This document shows positions 7,697 to 16,950 of a stretch of 64,000 bases of DNA, one piece after another. The translations under genes were made by a program, and so were the position numbers. Numbering within the stretch: the first letter of the stretch is position 1; each line of letters opens with the position of its first letter. Source of the DNA: Azohydromonas sediminis (lineage in GTDB: Bacteria; Pseudomonadota; Gammaproteobacteria; Burkholderiales; Burkholderiaceae_C); contig NZ_QOAZ01000017.1 of the NCBI RefSeq assembly GCF_003574675.1, forward strand, positions 1 through 64,000, in the 5' to 3' direction. A model generated the notes under the pieces. It did no database searches. It had not been told where the DNA came from and was given only the letters and a program-made list of their open reading frames with translations.

Positions 7697-9316
7697 ATGA
7701 GCGCTGTCCTCGACCACCCCGCCGGTCACGCCCACGACCACGCCCACGATCACCCCCACGGCTGGCGCCGCTGGGTGTTCGCGACGAACCACAAGGACAT
7801 CGGCACGCTGTACCTGTTGTTCAGCTTCACGATGCTGATGATCGGCGGCGTGCTCGCGCTGGGCATCCGCGCCGAGCTGTTCCAGCCGGGCCTGCAGTTC
7901 GTCAACCCCGAGCTGTTCAACCAGCTCACGACGATGCACGGCCTGATCATGGTGTTCGGCGCGATCATGCCGGCCTTCGTCGGCTTCGCGAACTGGATGA
8001 TCCCGCTGCAGATCGGCGCGTCGGACATGGCGTTCGCGCGCATGAACAACTTCAGCTTCTGGCTGATGATCCCGGCGGCGATCATGCTGGTGGCGTCGTT
8101 CTTCATGCCCGGCGGCGCGCCGGCCGCGGGCTGGACGCTGTACGCGCCGCTGACGCTGCAGATGGGCCCGTCGATGGACGCCGGCATCTTCGCGATGCAC
8201 ATCCTCGGCGCGAGCTCGATCATGGGCTCGATCAACATCATCGTCACGATCCTGAACATGCGCGCGCCGGGCATGACGCTGATGAAGATGCCGCTGTTCG
8301 CGTGGACGTGGCTGATCACCGCCTACCTGCTGATCGCCGTGATGCCCGTGCTCGCCGGCGCGATCACGATGACGCTGACCGACCGCCACTTCGGCACGTC
8401 GTTCTTCAACCCCGCCGGCGGCGGTGACCCTGTGATGTACCAGCACATCTTCTGGTTCTTCGGGCACCCCGAGGTCTACATCATGATCCTGCCGGCGTTC
8501 GGCATCGTCAGCGCCATCGTGCCGGCCTTCGCGCGCAAGAAGCTGTTCGGTTACACGTCGATGGTCTACGCGACGGCGTCGATCGCGATCCTGTCGTTCA
8601 TCGTCTGGGCGCACCACATGTACACCACCGGCATGCCGGTGACGGGCCAGCTGTTCTTCATGTACGCGACGATGCTGATCGCGGTGCCCACCGGCGTGAA
8701 GATCTTCAACTGGGTCGCCACGATGTGGAAGGGTTCGATGACCTTCGAGACCCCGATGCTGTGGGCCGTGGGCTTCATCTTCGTGTTCACGATGGGTGGC
8801 TTCACCGGCCTGATCCTGTCGATGGCGCCGATCGACCAGCAGCTGCACGACACCTACTACGTCGTCGCGCACTTCCACTACGTGCTGGTCGCCGGCTCGC
8901 TGTTCGCGATGTTCGCCGGCGTCTACTACTGGGGTCCGAAGTGGACCGGCGTGATGTACAACGAGACGCGCGGCAAGATCCACTTCTGGGGGTCGATGAT
9001 CTTCTTCAACCTCACGTTCTTCCCGATGCACTTCCTCGGGCTGGCCGGCATGCCGCGCCGCTACGCCGACTACCCGATGCAGTTCGCCGATTTCAACGCG
9101 ATCGCCTCCGTCGGTGCGTTCGGCTTCGGGCTGATGCAGGTCTACTTCTTCTTCGCCGTCGTGCTGCCGATGATGCGCGGCCAGGGCGAAAAGGCACCGC
9201 AGAAGCCCTGGGAAGGTGCCGAGGGCCTCGAGTGGGAAGTGCCGTCGCCGGCGCCGTTCCACACCTTCGAGACGCCGCCCAAGCTCGACGCGACGGCGAC
9301 GAAGGTGATCGGCTGA
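7697..9316 (+). CDS. ctaD: cytochrome c oxidase subunit I
   Basis: This is the catalytic subunit of the proton-pumping heme-copper oxidase: 539 residues, about 12 transmembrane helices. The ATG at 7697 has AGAGGGAA just upstream. Key motifs are [11 protein letters not shown] (heme a ligand region), [13 protein letters not shown] (CuB His and the cross-linked Tyr of A-type oxidases), HHMYTTGMP (CuB His pair) and [17 protein letters not shown] (heme ligands). The N-terminus before the first helix is unusually His/Asp-rich ([11 protein letters not shown]). It belongs to the A1 type oxidases of proteobacteria and is the core of the operon. Confidence 0.98.
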   Translation: MSAVLDHPAGHAHDHAHDHPHGWRRWVFATNHKDIGTLYLLFSFTMLMIGGVLALGIRAELFQPGLQFVNPELFNQLTTMHGLIMVFGAIMPAFVGFANWMIPLQIGASDMAFARMNNFSFWLMIPAAIMLVASFFMPGGAPAAGWTLYAPLTLQMGPSMDAGIFAMHILGASSIMGSINIIVTILNMRAPGMTLMKMPLFAWTWLITAYLLIAVMPVLAGAITMTLTDRHFGTSFFNPAGGGDPVMYQHIFWFFGHPEVYIMILPAFGIVSAIVPAFARKKLFGYTSMVYATASIAILSFIVWAHHMYTTGMPVTGQLFFMYATMLIAVPTGVKIFNWVATMWKGSMTFETPMLWAVGFIFVFTMGGFTGLILSMAPIDQQLHDTYYVVAHFHYVLVAGSLFAMFAGVYYWGPKWTGVMYNETRGKIHFWGSMIFFNLTFFPMHFLGLAGMPRRYADYPMQFADFNAIASVGAFGFGLMQVYFFFAVVLPMMRGQGEKAPQKPWEGAEGLEWEVPSPAPFHTFETPPKLDATATKVIG

Positions 9317-9341
9317 TCGATTCGGTGCGAGGTTCGCAACG

Positions 9342-9458
9342 ATGGCTCCGACCCCCGAGCAGCGCAAGGCCAACCTGCGGCTGGCCCTGATCCTGGCCAC
9401 CGTCGCGCTGGTCTTCGCGCTGGGCTTCGTCGCACGCTTCGTCCTCTTCGGCCGCTGA
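9342..9458 (+). CDS. cytochrome oxidase small assembly protein (38 aa)
   Basis: A very short frame starts with ATG at 9342 and encodes MAPTPEQRKANLRLAL followed by one transmembrane helix (ILATVALVFALGFVARFVLF). It lies exactly between ctaD and ctaG, where Burkholderiales carry a conserved mini-protein of this pattern, annotated as a cytochrome oxidase small assembly protein. The polar N-terminus and single helix suggest an inner-membrane peptide with the N-terminus in the cytosol. Position and composition support it being real despite its size; function is only inferred from context. Confidence 0.8.
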   Translation: MAPTPEQRKANLRLALILATVALVFALGFVARFVLFGR

Positions 9459-9477
9459 ACGGGAAGGCTGCGTCGAC

Positions 9478-10083
9478 ATGGATCCTCGCCCCGCGTCGCG
9501 CACGCTGCGCAGCGACAACCTGCGCATGGTGGGCAAGCTCACCGTCGTCGCGGTGATGATGTTCGGCTTCGGCTACGCGCTGGTGCCGATGTACCGCGCG
9601 ATCTGCGAGGCGCTGGGCATCAACGTGCTGTCGGTGTCGGAGCGCGTCACCAGCGGCCTCGGGCGACCAGGGACGGCGGTCAACACGCAGGTCGACACGA
9701 GCCGCACGATCACGGTCGAATTCGACGCCAACGCGCGCGGGCCTTGGGACTTCAAGCCCGCGGTGCGCTCGATCACGGTGCACCCGGGCGAGCTCGCCAC
9801 CGTGATGTACGAGTTCCGCAACGTGCAGAACCGCACGATGGCCGCCCAGGCGATTCCGAGCTATGCGCCACGCCAGGCGACGGCGCACTTCAACAAGCTC
9901 GAGTGCTTCTGCTTCAACGAATACACGCTCGCGCCCGGCGAGACGAAGCAGTGGCCGGTCGTGTTCGTGATCGACCCCAAGCTGCCGAAGGACGTGACGA
10001 CGATCACGCTGAGTTACACGTTCTTCGAGGTGGCCGGCAAGGGCTTGCAGGCGCAGTCCCGCGCGCAGGAGCCGCGGTCGTGA
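9478..10083 (+). CDS. ctaG: cytochrome c oxidase assembly protein CtaG (Cox11 family)
   Basis: CtaG/Cox11 is a membrane-anchored copper chaperone that inserts CuB into subunit I. The 201-residue product has one N-terminal transmembrane helix (about residues 18-38, VGKLTVVAVMMFGFGYALVPMYRAICEA) and a periplasmic immunoglobulin-like domain. The copper-binding CFCF motif is present in KLECFCFNEYTLAPGE, and an upstream Cys follows the helix (RAICEALGI). Length is normal. The last codons overlap the GTG start of the DUF2970 gene. Confidence 0.97.
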   Translation: MDPRPASRTLRSDNLRMVGKLTVVAVMMFGFGYALVPMYRAICEALGINVLSVSERVTSGLGRPGTAVNTQVDTSRTITVEFDANARGPWDFKPAVRSITVHPGELATVMYEFRNVQNRTMAAQAIPSYAPRQATAHFNKLECFCFNEYTLAPGETKQWPVVFVIDPKLPKDVTTITLSYTFFEVAGKGLQAQSRAQEPRS

Positions 10084-10322
10084 ACAAGCCGAGCGGCGAC
10101 TTGTCCGACGCGCTCGCGCGCAAGGGATCGTTCGTGCAGACGCTGCGCGCGGTCGCGTGGTCGTTCTTCGGCGTGCGGCGCTCGCGCGAGTACGAGCAGG
10201 ACGTGCAGAAGCTCAACCCGGTGCACGTCATCGTCGCCGGCGTGCTGGCGGCGGCGGCGTTCGTGCTCGCGCTGGTGTTTTTGATCCGATGGGTGGTGGG
10301 CAGCGGCGTCGCCGCGGGCTGA
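10080..10322 (+). CDS. DUF2970 family small membrane protein
   Basis: An 80-residue protein starts with GTG at 10080, overlapping the ctaG stop by four bases (GTGA), which indicates translational coupling. The first half is polar and contains RAVAWSFFGVRRSREYEQDV, the DUF2970 signature; the second half is a single transmembrane helix (HVIVAGVLAAAAFVLALVFLIRWVV). In Burkholderiales it is routinely found between ctaG and ctaE, so an accessory role in oxidase assembly is likely, but the function is unknown. Confidence 0.85.
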   Translation: MNKPSGDLSDALARKGSFVQTLRAVAWSFFGVRRSREYEQDVQKLNPVHVIVAGVLAAAAFVLALVFLIRWVVGSGVAAG

Positions 10323-10363
10323 CACCGCCGTCAACGTTCTTGGTTCGAGGAGAGAGAAAGCAA

Positions 10364-11248
10364 ATGGCGGCAGCGACGCACGGCGGTCAGACCCCGTACT
10401 ACTACGTGCCCGGGCCCTCGCGGCACCCGGTGATGACGGCCATCGGCCTGTTCTTCGTGATCCTGGGCGCCGGGCAGTGGGTCAACGGCCACGGCTGGGG
10501 CGCCTACGCGCTGCTGTTCGGTCTGCTGTGGTGGGCCGTCGTGATGTGGCAGTGGTTCGGCGACGCGATCCGCGAGAGCGAGGGCGGCCTGTACAGCCAG
10601 CGCATCGACGTCTCGTACCGCTGGAGCATGAGCTGGTTCATCTTCAGCGAGGTGATGTTCTTCGCCGCGTTCTTCGGTGCGCTGTACTGGGCGCGGGTGC
10701 ACTCGGTGCCGATGCTCGGCAACCTCGACCACCAGATCCTGTGGCCCGACTTCAAGGCCGTCTGGCCCAGCGCGTCGCCGGGCGCCACGGCGTCGCCGGC
10801 GGGCACCGTCGAACCGTTCCAGACCATCGGCCCGTGGCCGCTGCCGACGATCAACACCGCGCTGCTGCTGACCTCGGGGGTGACGCTGACGATCGCCCAC
10901 CACGCGCTGATCGCCAACCAGCGCGCCAAGACGATCTTCTGGATGTGGATCACCGTCGCGCTGGGCGCGACCTTCCTCGGCGTTCAGGCCTACGAGTACA
11001 TGCACGCCTACCGCGACCTGAACCTCAAGCTCAGCTCGGGCGTGTTCGGCTCGACTTTCTTCATGCTGACCGGCTTCCACGGCTTCCACGTGTTCGTCGG
11101 CATGCTGATGCTGATCTTCATCACGCTGCGTCTGATGAAGGGCCACTTCACGCCGCAGCGCCACTTCGGCTTCGAGGGCGCCGCGTGGTACTGGCACTTC
11201 GTCGACGTGGTGTGGCTCGGCCTGTACGTCGTCGTCTACTGGATGTGA
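10364..11248 (+). CDS. ctaE: cytochrome c oxidase subunit III
   Basis: Subunit III (294 residues, seven transmembrane helices) stabilises subunit I and the proton-uptake path. A strong GAGGAGAGAGAAAG Shine-Dalgarno region precedes the ATG at 10364. Diagnostic blocks are MSWFIFSEVMFFAAFFGALYWAR, the loop PWPLPTINTALLLTSG, and the C-terminal TGFHGFHVFVGMLMLIF and AWYWHFVDVVWLGLYVVVYW. A Pro/Ala/Ser-rich insertion (PSASPGATASPAGTV) sits in the loop after helix 3. A strong hairpin terminator follows, closing this transcription unit. Confidence 0.97.
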   Translation: MAAATHGGQTPYYYVPGPSRHPVMTAIGLFFVILGAGQWVNGHGWGAYALLFGLLWWAVVMWQWFGDAIRESEGGLYSQRIDVSYRWSMSWFIFSEVMFFAAFFGALYWARVHSVPMLGNLDHQILWPDFKAVWPSASPGATASPAGTVEPFQTIGPWPLPTINTALLLTSGVTLTIAHHALIANQRAKTIFWMWITVALGATFLGVQAYEYMHAYRDLNLKLSSGVFGSTFFMLTGFHGFHVFVGMLMLIFITLRLMKGHFTPQRHFGFEGAAWYWHFVDVVWLGLYVVVYWM

Positions 11249-11275
11249 CGACGCGCGCCGCCTCGGCGACCCGCG

Positions 11276-11307
11276 CAAACGCCGCCCCGTGGCGGCGTTT
11301 GTGCTTT
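11276..11307 (+). terminator. Rho-independent terminator after ctaE
   Basis: CAAACGCCGCC (11276-11286), loop CCGT and GGCGGCGTTTG (11291-11301) make a perfect 11-bp stem, followed by the T-rich TGCTTTG. It ends the cox structural-gene unit before the convergent DUF2909 gene. Confidence 0.85.
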
Positions 11308-11317
11308 GTGCGCCGGC

Positions 11318-11539
11318 TCAGCGCCCGGCGGGGATGCCGGTGGGCTGGATCCAGCCCATCCAGTAGCTGAACAGGATGAACGCGAACAGCGCCACCGACA
11401 GCCCGACGCGCACCGCCAGTGCGCGCGCCATGTGCGCCGTCGCCGGTGCGCCGGGGTCGCGCTTGCGCAGCATGAACACGCCGGCACTGCCGAGGGCGGC
11501 GACGATGCCCGCCAGCGCGAGCACGATGATGAGCTTCAT
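11318..11539 (-). CDS. DUF2909 twin-transmembrane protein
   Basis: The 73-residue protein starts at the ATG at 11539 and has two transmembrane helices (LIIVLALAGIVAALGSAGVFML and VGLSVALFAFILFSYWMGW) joined by a short basic loop (RKRDPGAPA). This matches the small twin-TM DUF2909 family found beside the cox genes in Burkholderiales. It is on the opposite strand from the cox genes, diverges from the SURF1 gene with 18 bases between start codons, and converges on ctaE. Its function is unknown; context suggests respiratory-chain assembly. Confidence 0.82.
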   Translation of the reverse strand: MKLIIVLALAGIVAALGSAGVFMLRKRDPGAPATAHMARALAVRVGLSVALFAFILFSYWMGWIQPTGIPAGR

Positions 11540-11557
11540 GGCGTCCGATTGTCCGCC

Positions 11558-12283
11558 ATGCCGCGGCTGAGCGAGCGCCAGCGCGGCTGGCTCGTGCTCG
11601 CCGCCGCCGTCGTCGCGGCCAGCGTCACGGCGCGGCTGGGCGTGTGGCAGCTCCACCGCGCGCAGCAGAAGATCGCACTGCAGCACCAGATCGACGCGCG
11701 CAGCGCACTTGCGCCACTGCCCGCCGACGCGCTCGCGCGCAGCGCCGACGAGGCGGCCGCGCAGCACCACCGCCGCATCCGCCTCGTCGGCCAATGGCGT
11801 GACGCGCACAGCGTGTGGCTCGACAACCGGCAGATGGAGGGGCGCCCGGGCTTCTACCTCGTGACGCCGCTGCAGCTCGCCGACGGCACGGCCGTGCTCG
11901 TGCAGCGGGGCTGGGCGCCGCGGGACCCGCACGACCGCACCCGGCTGCCGGCGGTCGCGAGCCCGGCGGGCGACGTCGTCGTCGAGGGCCGCATCGCCCC
12001 GCCGCCCGCTCGGTTGTACGACTTCGGCGGCCTCGAGAGCGGTCGCATCCGGCAGAATCTCGAGCTCGACGCGTTCGCCCGCGAAACGGGTCTGACGCTG
12101 CGGCCCCTGTCGGTGCTGCAGCTCGACGCCGGTGTCGACGATGGCCTGCAGCGCCGCTGGCCGCAGGTGGCCGTCGACGTGCACAAGCACTACGGCTACG
12201 CCTTCCAGTGGTTCGCCTTGTGCGCGCTCATCACGGGTCTGTATGTCTGGTTCCGAATCGTCCAACCCCGCCGCCGGCGCTGA
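11558..12283 (+). CDS. SURF1 family oxidase biogenesis protein
   Basis: SURF1 proteins are inner-membrane factors for heme a insertion and early assembly of cytochrome oxidase. The 241-residue product has the classic layout: N-terminal helix (GWLVLAAAVVAASVTARLGVWQLHRAQ), a periplasmic domain with VWLDNRQMEGRPGFYLVTPLQL and VLVQRGWAPRDP, and a C-terminal helix after HKHYGYAFQWFALCALITGLYVWFR. The N-terminal GVWQLHR and C-terminal Y-A-FQWF motifs are hallmarks. Its end overlaps the next gene by 41 bases in another frame. Confidence 0.95.
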   Translation: MPRLSERQRGWLVLAAAVVAASVTARLGVWQLHRAQQKIALQHQIDARSALAPLPADALARSADEAAAQHHRRIRLVGQWRDAHSVWLDNRQMEGRPGFYLVTPLQLADGTAVLVQRGWAPRDPHDRTRLPAVASPAGDVVVEGRIAPPPARLYDFGGLESGRIRQNLELDAFARETGLTLRPLSVLQLDAGVDDGLQRRWPQVAVDVHKHYGYAFQWFALCALITGLYVWFRIVQPRRRR

Positions 12284-12938
12284 GCCGCTGCGCTTCACGG
12301 TGCACTCGCTGCCGCGCGCCGAGCTCGCCGACGAGGCGCGGCGGGTGCGCGCCGGGCGCTGGAAGCTGCTGGGGCTCGTGCTGTTCGCGGCGCTGCCCGT
12401 CATCGCGTCGTACTTCACGTACTACGTGATCCGCCCCGAGGGCCGCACGAACTACGCCGAACTGATCGTGCCGCCGCGACCGCTGCCCGCGCTCACCCTC
12501 ACCGACCTCGACGGCCACCGCGTCGACGCCGCATCGCTCAAGGGCCAGTGGCTGCTCGTCGTCGTCGGCCCGGCCGCGTGCGGCGAGGGCTGCGAGCAGC
12601 GGCTGTTCCTGCAGCGCCAGCTGCGCGAGATGACGGGGCGCGAACGCGACCGCATCGACAGACTCTGGCTCGTCACCGACGACGCGCCGGTCGCTGCGGC
12701 GCTGCGCGAGGCGCTGGCGGCGCCGCCGGCCACGCAGGTGTTGCGCGTGCCGGCCGCCGAGCTCGCCGCCTGGCTCGCGGCGGCGCCTGGCGAGTCACTC
12801 GACGCGCACCTGTACATCGTCGACCCGATGGGCCAGTGGATGATGCGCGCGCCGGTGCGCCCCGACCCCGCACGGCTCAAGCGCGACCTCGAGCGGCTGC
12901 TGCGCGCGTCGTCGTCGTGGGACCGCCCAGGCCGCTGA
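12243..12938 (+). CDS. SCO-like thioredoxin-fold membrane protein in cox cluster
   Basis: A 231-residue protein with one transmembrane helix (about residues 37-57, WKLLGLVLFAALPVIASYFTYYVI) and a periplasmic domain resembling a divergent SCO/thioredoxin fold: LPALTLTDLDGHRVDAASLKGQWLLVVVGPAACGEGCEQRL. The CGEGC pair matches the position and CxxxC spacing of the SCO copper motif, although the distal SCO histidine is not evident. The second half (HLYIVDPMGQWMMRAP) matches the family's fold. It overlaps SURF1 by 41 bases, so it is co-translated. In Burkholderiales a gene like this always lies between SURF1 and ctaA; a role in CuA metallation or thiol chemistry is inferred. Confidence 0.75.
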   Translation: MSGSESSNPAAGAEPLRFTVHSLPRAELADEARRVRAGRWKLLGLVLFAALPVIASYFTYYVIRPEGRTNYAELIVPPRPLPALTLTDLDGHRVDAASLKGQWLLVVVGPAACGEGCEQRLFLQRQLREMTGRERDRIDRLWLVTDDAPVAAALREALAAPPATQVLRVPAAELAAWLAAAPGESLDAHLYIVDPMGQWMMRAPVRPDPARLKRDLERLLRASSSWDRPGR

Positions 12939-12986
12939 CCGCTGACATGGCTGCCGCCCGCCGCGCCCACGGCGCATCTTCCCTCT

Positions 12987-13046
12987 CCAGCGATACCGCT
13001 GGCACCACGGCGAGGCGCGATCCGTCGCGAACGCCGGTCGTTCGCG
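12987..13046. other. two hairpins between the SCO-like gene and ctaA
   Basis: The 156-base gap before ctaA holds CCAGCG-ATAC-CGCTGG (12987-13002) and CGCGAACG-CCGGT-CGTTCGCG (13026-13046). Both stems are perfect. Neither is followed by a T-run, so they are not obvious terminators; they may stabilise the transcript or mark an RNA-processing site. Confidence 0.4.
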
Positions 13047-13094
13047 GCGACGTCGGCGCTGGCCCGATGCGGCGCGACGGTGCGTGCTGACCCC

Positions 13095-14246
13095 ATGGAC
13101 ACGCAGCCGCTCATCGACATCGCCCCGATCGCGCGCCTGGCGCTGCTGGGCATCGTGCTGGCCACCGGCCCGCTCGCGTGGGTCTGGCTGCGCCACCGCG
13201 ATGCGGCGCCGGCGCGGCGGCTGCACGCGCTGACGCTGCTGACCGCGTTCCTGACCTTCGACCTCATCGTGTTCGGTGCCTTCACGCGGCTGACCGACTC
13301 GGGCCTCGGCTGCCCGGACTGGCCCGGCTGCTACGGCCACGCGAGCCCGATCGGCGCGCGTGCCGACATTCACGCGGCGCAGACGGCGATGCCCACCGGC
13401 CCGGTCACGCACGGCAAGGCGTGGATCGAGATGGTGCATCGCTACCTCGCCACCGGCGTCGGCGTGCTGATCACGGTGATGGCGATCGTCGCGTGGGTCG
13501 AGCGCCGGCGCGGCACGCCGGGGCTGCCGTCGCCGTGGTGGGCCACCGCGACGCTGGCGTGGGTCTGCGTGCAAGGCGCATTCGGCGCGCTGACCGTCAC
13601 GCTCAAGCTGTATCCGGCGATCGTCACCGCGCACCTGCTCGGCGGGCTCGCGCTGCTGGTGCTGCTGCTGGTCCAGGCGCAACGCTTCGCCCCGCGCGCG
13701 CTGACGCTGCCGGGGCGCACGCACGCGGCGCTGTGGATGCTGGCCGCCCTGGTGCTCGTGCAGATCGCGCTCGGCGGCTGGGTCAGCACCAACTACGCCG
13801 TGCTCGCGTGCCCCGACTTCCCGACCTGCCACGGCCGCTGGTGGCCCGAGATGGACTTCGCCAATGCCTTCGTGCTGCGGCGTGAGCTGGGCGTGGCCGC
13901 CGACGGCAGCTACCTGCCGTTCGCGGCACTGACGGCGATCCACTACACGCACCGCCTGGCCGCCTACGTCGTGCTCGTTGCGATGGGCCTCGTCGCCGCG
14001 CTGCTGTGGCGCCACGAACGGCGCGGCGCGGTGGCCCTGCTCGCGCTGGCGGCGTGGCAGTTCGCCAGCGGCCTGTCCAACGTCGTGCTCGGCTGGCCGC
14101 TCGCGGCCGCACTCGCCCACACCGCGGGTGCGGCGCTGCTGGTCGCGCTGCTCGCGGTGCTGCTGACGCGCGCGGCGTTCGCGCGCGCCGGCGGTCCGGC
14201 GCTGTCCGCGACGCCGTCTGTGCGGCTGGCGTCGCGCACCGGCTGA
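13095..14246 (+). CDS. ctaA: heme A synthase (COX15/CtaA family)
   Basis: CtaA oxidises the C8 methyl of heme O to give heme A for aa3 oxidases. The 383-residue product has about eight transmembrane helices in two homologous halves. Conserved blocks include GAFTRLTDSGLGCPDWPGCYG near helix 2, the heme-ligand EMVHRYLATGVG, VTLKLYPAIVTAHLLGG and the second-half IHYTHRLAAYVV. Two Cys in each half (GCPDWPGC and ACPDFPTC) match the type with paired periplasmic cysteines. I use the ATG at 13095; a GTG five codons earlier is possible. ctaB follows after 24 bases. Confidence 0.96.
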   Translation: MDTQPLIDIAPIARLALLGIVLATGPLAWVWLRHRDAAPARRLHALTLLTAFLTFDLIVFGAFTRLTDSGLGCPDWPGCYGHASPIGARADIHAAQTAMPTGPVTHGKAWIEMVHRYLATGVGVLITVMAIVAWVERRRGTPGLPSPWWATATLAWVCVQGAFGALTVTLKLYPAIVTAHLLGGLALLVLLLVQAQRFAPRALTLPGRTHAALWMLAALVLVQIALGGWVSTNYAVLACPDFPTCHGRWWPEMDFANAFVLRRELGVAADGSYLPFAALTAIHYTHRLAAYVVLVAMGLVAALLWRHERRGAVALLALAAWQFASGLSNVVLGWPLAAALAHTAGAALLVALLAVLLTRAAFARAGGPALSATPSVRLASRTG

Positions 14247-14270
14247 CGACGACCGACAATCGTGCTTGCG

Positions 14271-15209
14271 ATGAGCGCTTCGTCCGACCACGCCCCCCTG
14301 GCCGCCGCGCCGGCCGCCGCCTCGCCGCGTCCGGTGGCGTCGCGGCTGCGCCAGTACTACGTGCTGACCAAGCCGCGCGTCGTCCAGCTGATCGTGTTCT
14401 GCGCCCTGATCGGTATGCTGCTGGCCACGCCCGGCATGCCCGACTGGCGCGTCGTGCTCGCCGCGGTGGCCGGCATCTGGCTGGTGGCCGCGGCGGCCGC
14501 AGCGTTCAACTGCCTGATCGAGGAGCACATCGACGCGCGCATGGCGCGCACCGCGTGGCGGCCCACTGCGAAGGGCGAGCTCACGCGCGTGCAGACGCTG
14601 AGTTTCTCGGCGCTGCTGTGCGCGGCCGGCAGCGCGCTGCTGTACTGGGCCGTCAACCCGCTGACGATGTGGCTGACGCTGGCGACCTTCGTCGGCTACG
14701 CGGTCGTCTACACGGTCGTGCTCAAGCCGCTGACGCCGCAGAACATCGTCATCGGCGGCGCCTCCGGCGCGATGCCGCCGCTGCTCGGGTGGACCGCGGT
14801 GCGCGGCGAGGTCGGCGCCGAGGCGCTGCTGCTGGTGATGATCATCTTCCTGTGGACGCCGCCGCACTTCTGGGCGCTGGCGCTGTACCGCACCGAGGAC
14901 TACCGCCGCGCCGGGCTGCCGATGCTGCCGGTCACCCACGGCGCCGAGTTCACGCGGCTGCAGATCCTGCTGTACACGCTGATCCTGTTCGCCGCGACGC
15001 TGCTGCCGTTCGTGCACGGCATGAGCGGCTGGATCTACCTGGCCGCGGCCGTCGTGCTCGGCGGCTGGTTCGTCGTGCTGGCGTGGCGCCTGTGGCGCGA
15101 CTACAGCGACGCGCTCGCGCGCCGCACGTTCCGCTTCTCGATCTGGCACCTGTCGCTGCTGTTCGCGGCGCTGCTGGTCGACCACTACCTGATGCCATGG
15201 CTGTTCTGA
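14271..15209 (+). CDS. ctaB: heme O synthase (protoheme IX farnesyltransferase)
   Basis: CtaB farnesylates protoheme to heme O, the substrate of CtaA. The 312-residue UbiA-family membrane protein has about eight helices after a polar Ala/Pro-rich N-terminus. The Asp-rich prenyl-diphosphate site is represented by [23 protein letters not shown], and the second polar loop by [27 protein letters not shown]. The start [16 protein letters not shown] is typical. A GTG at 14262 would add three residues. The end overlaps the SCO gene by 13 bases. ctaA and ctaB together supply heme A to the oxidase encoded just upstream. Confidence 0.97.
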   Translation: MSASSDHAPLAAAPAAASPRPVASRLRQYYVLTKPRVVQLIVFCALIGMLLATPGMPDWRVVLAAVAGIWLVAAAAAAFNCLIEEHIDARMARTAWRPTAKGELTRVQTLSFSALLCAAGSALLYWAVNPLTMWLTLATFVGYAVVYTVVLKPLTPQNIVIGGASGAMPPLLGWTAVRGEVGAEALLLVMIIFLWTPPHFWALALYRTEDYRRAGLPMLPVTHGAEFTRLQILLYTLILFAATLLPFVHGMSGWIYLAAAVVLGGWFVVLAWRLWRDYSDALARRTFRFSIWHLSLLFAALLVDHYLMPWLF

Positions 15210-15844
15210 TTTCGCGCCGCGCGCTCGGCGTGGCTGCCGCACTGACGGCGTTGTTCGCGCTCGCCGGTTGCGACCGCGTGAGCGGGCTCGCCGGCGTCGC
15301 CGGCAGCGGGGGCAAGTCGTCGTTCAAGGCGATCGACATCACCGGCGCCGACTACGGGCGCGAGCTGTCGCTGACCGACACCGAGGGCCGGCGCCGCACG
15401 CTGGCCGACTTCCGCGGCAAGATCGTCGTGCTGTTCTTCGGCTTCACGCACTGCCCCGACGTGTGCCCGACGACGATGGTCGAGCTCGCCGAGGCCAAGC
15501 GCCAGCTCGGCGCCGACGGCGACCGCATCCAGGGCATCTTCGTGACGATCGACCCCGAGCGCGACACGCCCGAGCTGCTGAAAGCGTACGTGTCGAACTT
15601 CGACCCGAGCTTCGTCGCGCTGCGCGGCGATGCCGACGAGACGAAGAAGGCCGCGCGCGAGTTCAAGGTGTTCTACGCCAAGGTGCCCGGCAAGACGCCC
15701 GACAGCTACACGATGGACCACACGGCCGGCTCGTACGTGATCGATGCGCAGGGCCGGCTGCGGCTGTTCACGCGCTATGGCAGCGGCGTGCAGGCGCTCG
15801 TCGACGACCTGAAGCTGCTGCTGGCCGAGGCCAAGGCGGGCTGA
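15197..15844 (+). CDS. SCO1/SenC family copper chaperone, lipoprotein
   Basis: SCO proteins deliver copper to the CuA site of subunit II or maintain its thiols. The 215-residue product has a lipoprotein signal peptide with lipobox LAGC (FALAGCDRV), so it should be anchored in the periplasm. The copper ligands are intact: [15 protein letters not shown] (CxxxC) and the distal His in [13 protein letters not shown]. The fold core GKIVVLFFG and the [11 protein letters not shown] block confirm the family. It starts at the ATG at 15197 inside the ctaB end, in a different frame, and is the last gene of the cox region. Confidence 0.95.
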   Translation: MAVLISRRALGVAAALTALFALAGCDRVSGLAGVAGSGGKSSFKAIDITGADYGRELSLTDTEGRRRTLADFRGKIVVLFFGFTHCPDVCPTTMVELAEAKRQLGADGDRIQGIFVTIDPERDTPELLKAYVSNFDPSFVALRGDADETKKAAREFKVFYAKVPGKTPDSYTMDHTAGSYVIDAQGRLRLFTRYGSGVQALVDDLKLLLAEAKAG

Positions 15845-15853
15845 CCGCTCGAC

Positions 15854-15877
15854 GAAAAGGCGCCCCGCAGGGCGCCT
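15854..15877 (-). terminator. Rho-independent terminator of rpoH
   Basis: AGGCGCCC (15858-15865), loop CGCA and GGGCGCCT (15870-15877) form a perfect 8-bp stem. Read on the minus strand it is followed by TTTTCGTC, so it terminates rpoH. It may also slow transcription from the SCO gene that converges on it. Confidence 0.75.
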
Positions 15878-15898
15878 CGAGACCGGCTGGGCCGGCGC

Positions 15899-16822
<924 letters not shown>

Positions 16823-16864
16823 GTTTTATTTGAGCGCCCTGCGGGGTTTTTGGTTCCGCACATG

Positions 16865-16891
16865 TTAGCACTCAAGACTCCAGAGTGCTAA
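16865..16891 (-). promoter_or_regulatory. CIRCE operator (HrcA-binding) upstream of rpoH
   Basis: TTAGCACTC (16865-16873), nine bases, then GAGTGCTAA (16883-16891): an exact match to the CIRCE consensus TTAGCACTC-N9-GAGTGCTAA. It lies 43 bases before the rpoH start codon. CIRCE is bound by the HrcA repressor, normally at groESL or dnaK operons, so rpoH transcription should be derepressed on heat shock. Confidence 0.93.
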
Positions 16892-16924
16892 CCGGCGGTG
16901 AGCGGCGCCGCCGCGACGGACCGT

Positions 16925-16950
16925 CGACAGTACGTGAGCGCATACTGTCG
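16925..16950. promoter_or_regulatory. perfect palindrome, candidate operator in rpoH-ppsA gap
   Basis: CGACAGTA (16925-16932) and TACTGTCG (16943-16950) are perfect inverted copies with a 10-base spacer. The half-sites are 18 bases centre to centre, close to two helical turns, as expected for a dimeric regulator. It does not fit LexA, FNR or CRP consensus sequences. It lies between divergent rpoH and ppsA and could serve either. Confidence 0.5.

Noticed and set aside
12795-15242. An 815-codon minus-strand frame over the ctaA-ctaB region
   Set aside because: Same antisense artefact of GC-rich third positions; Arg/Gln/His-rich and unlike any protein family.
16925-16950. The palindrome as a LexA box
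   Set aside because: LexA sites read CTGT-N8-ACAG; here the order is ACAG...CTGT, the inverse, with a different spacing.
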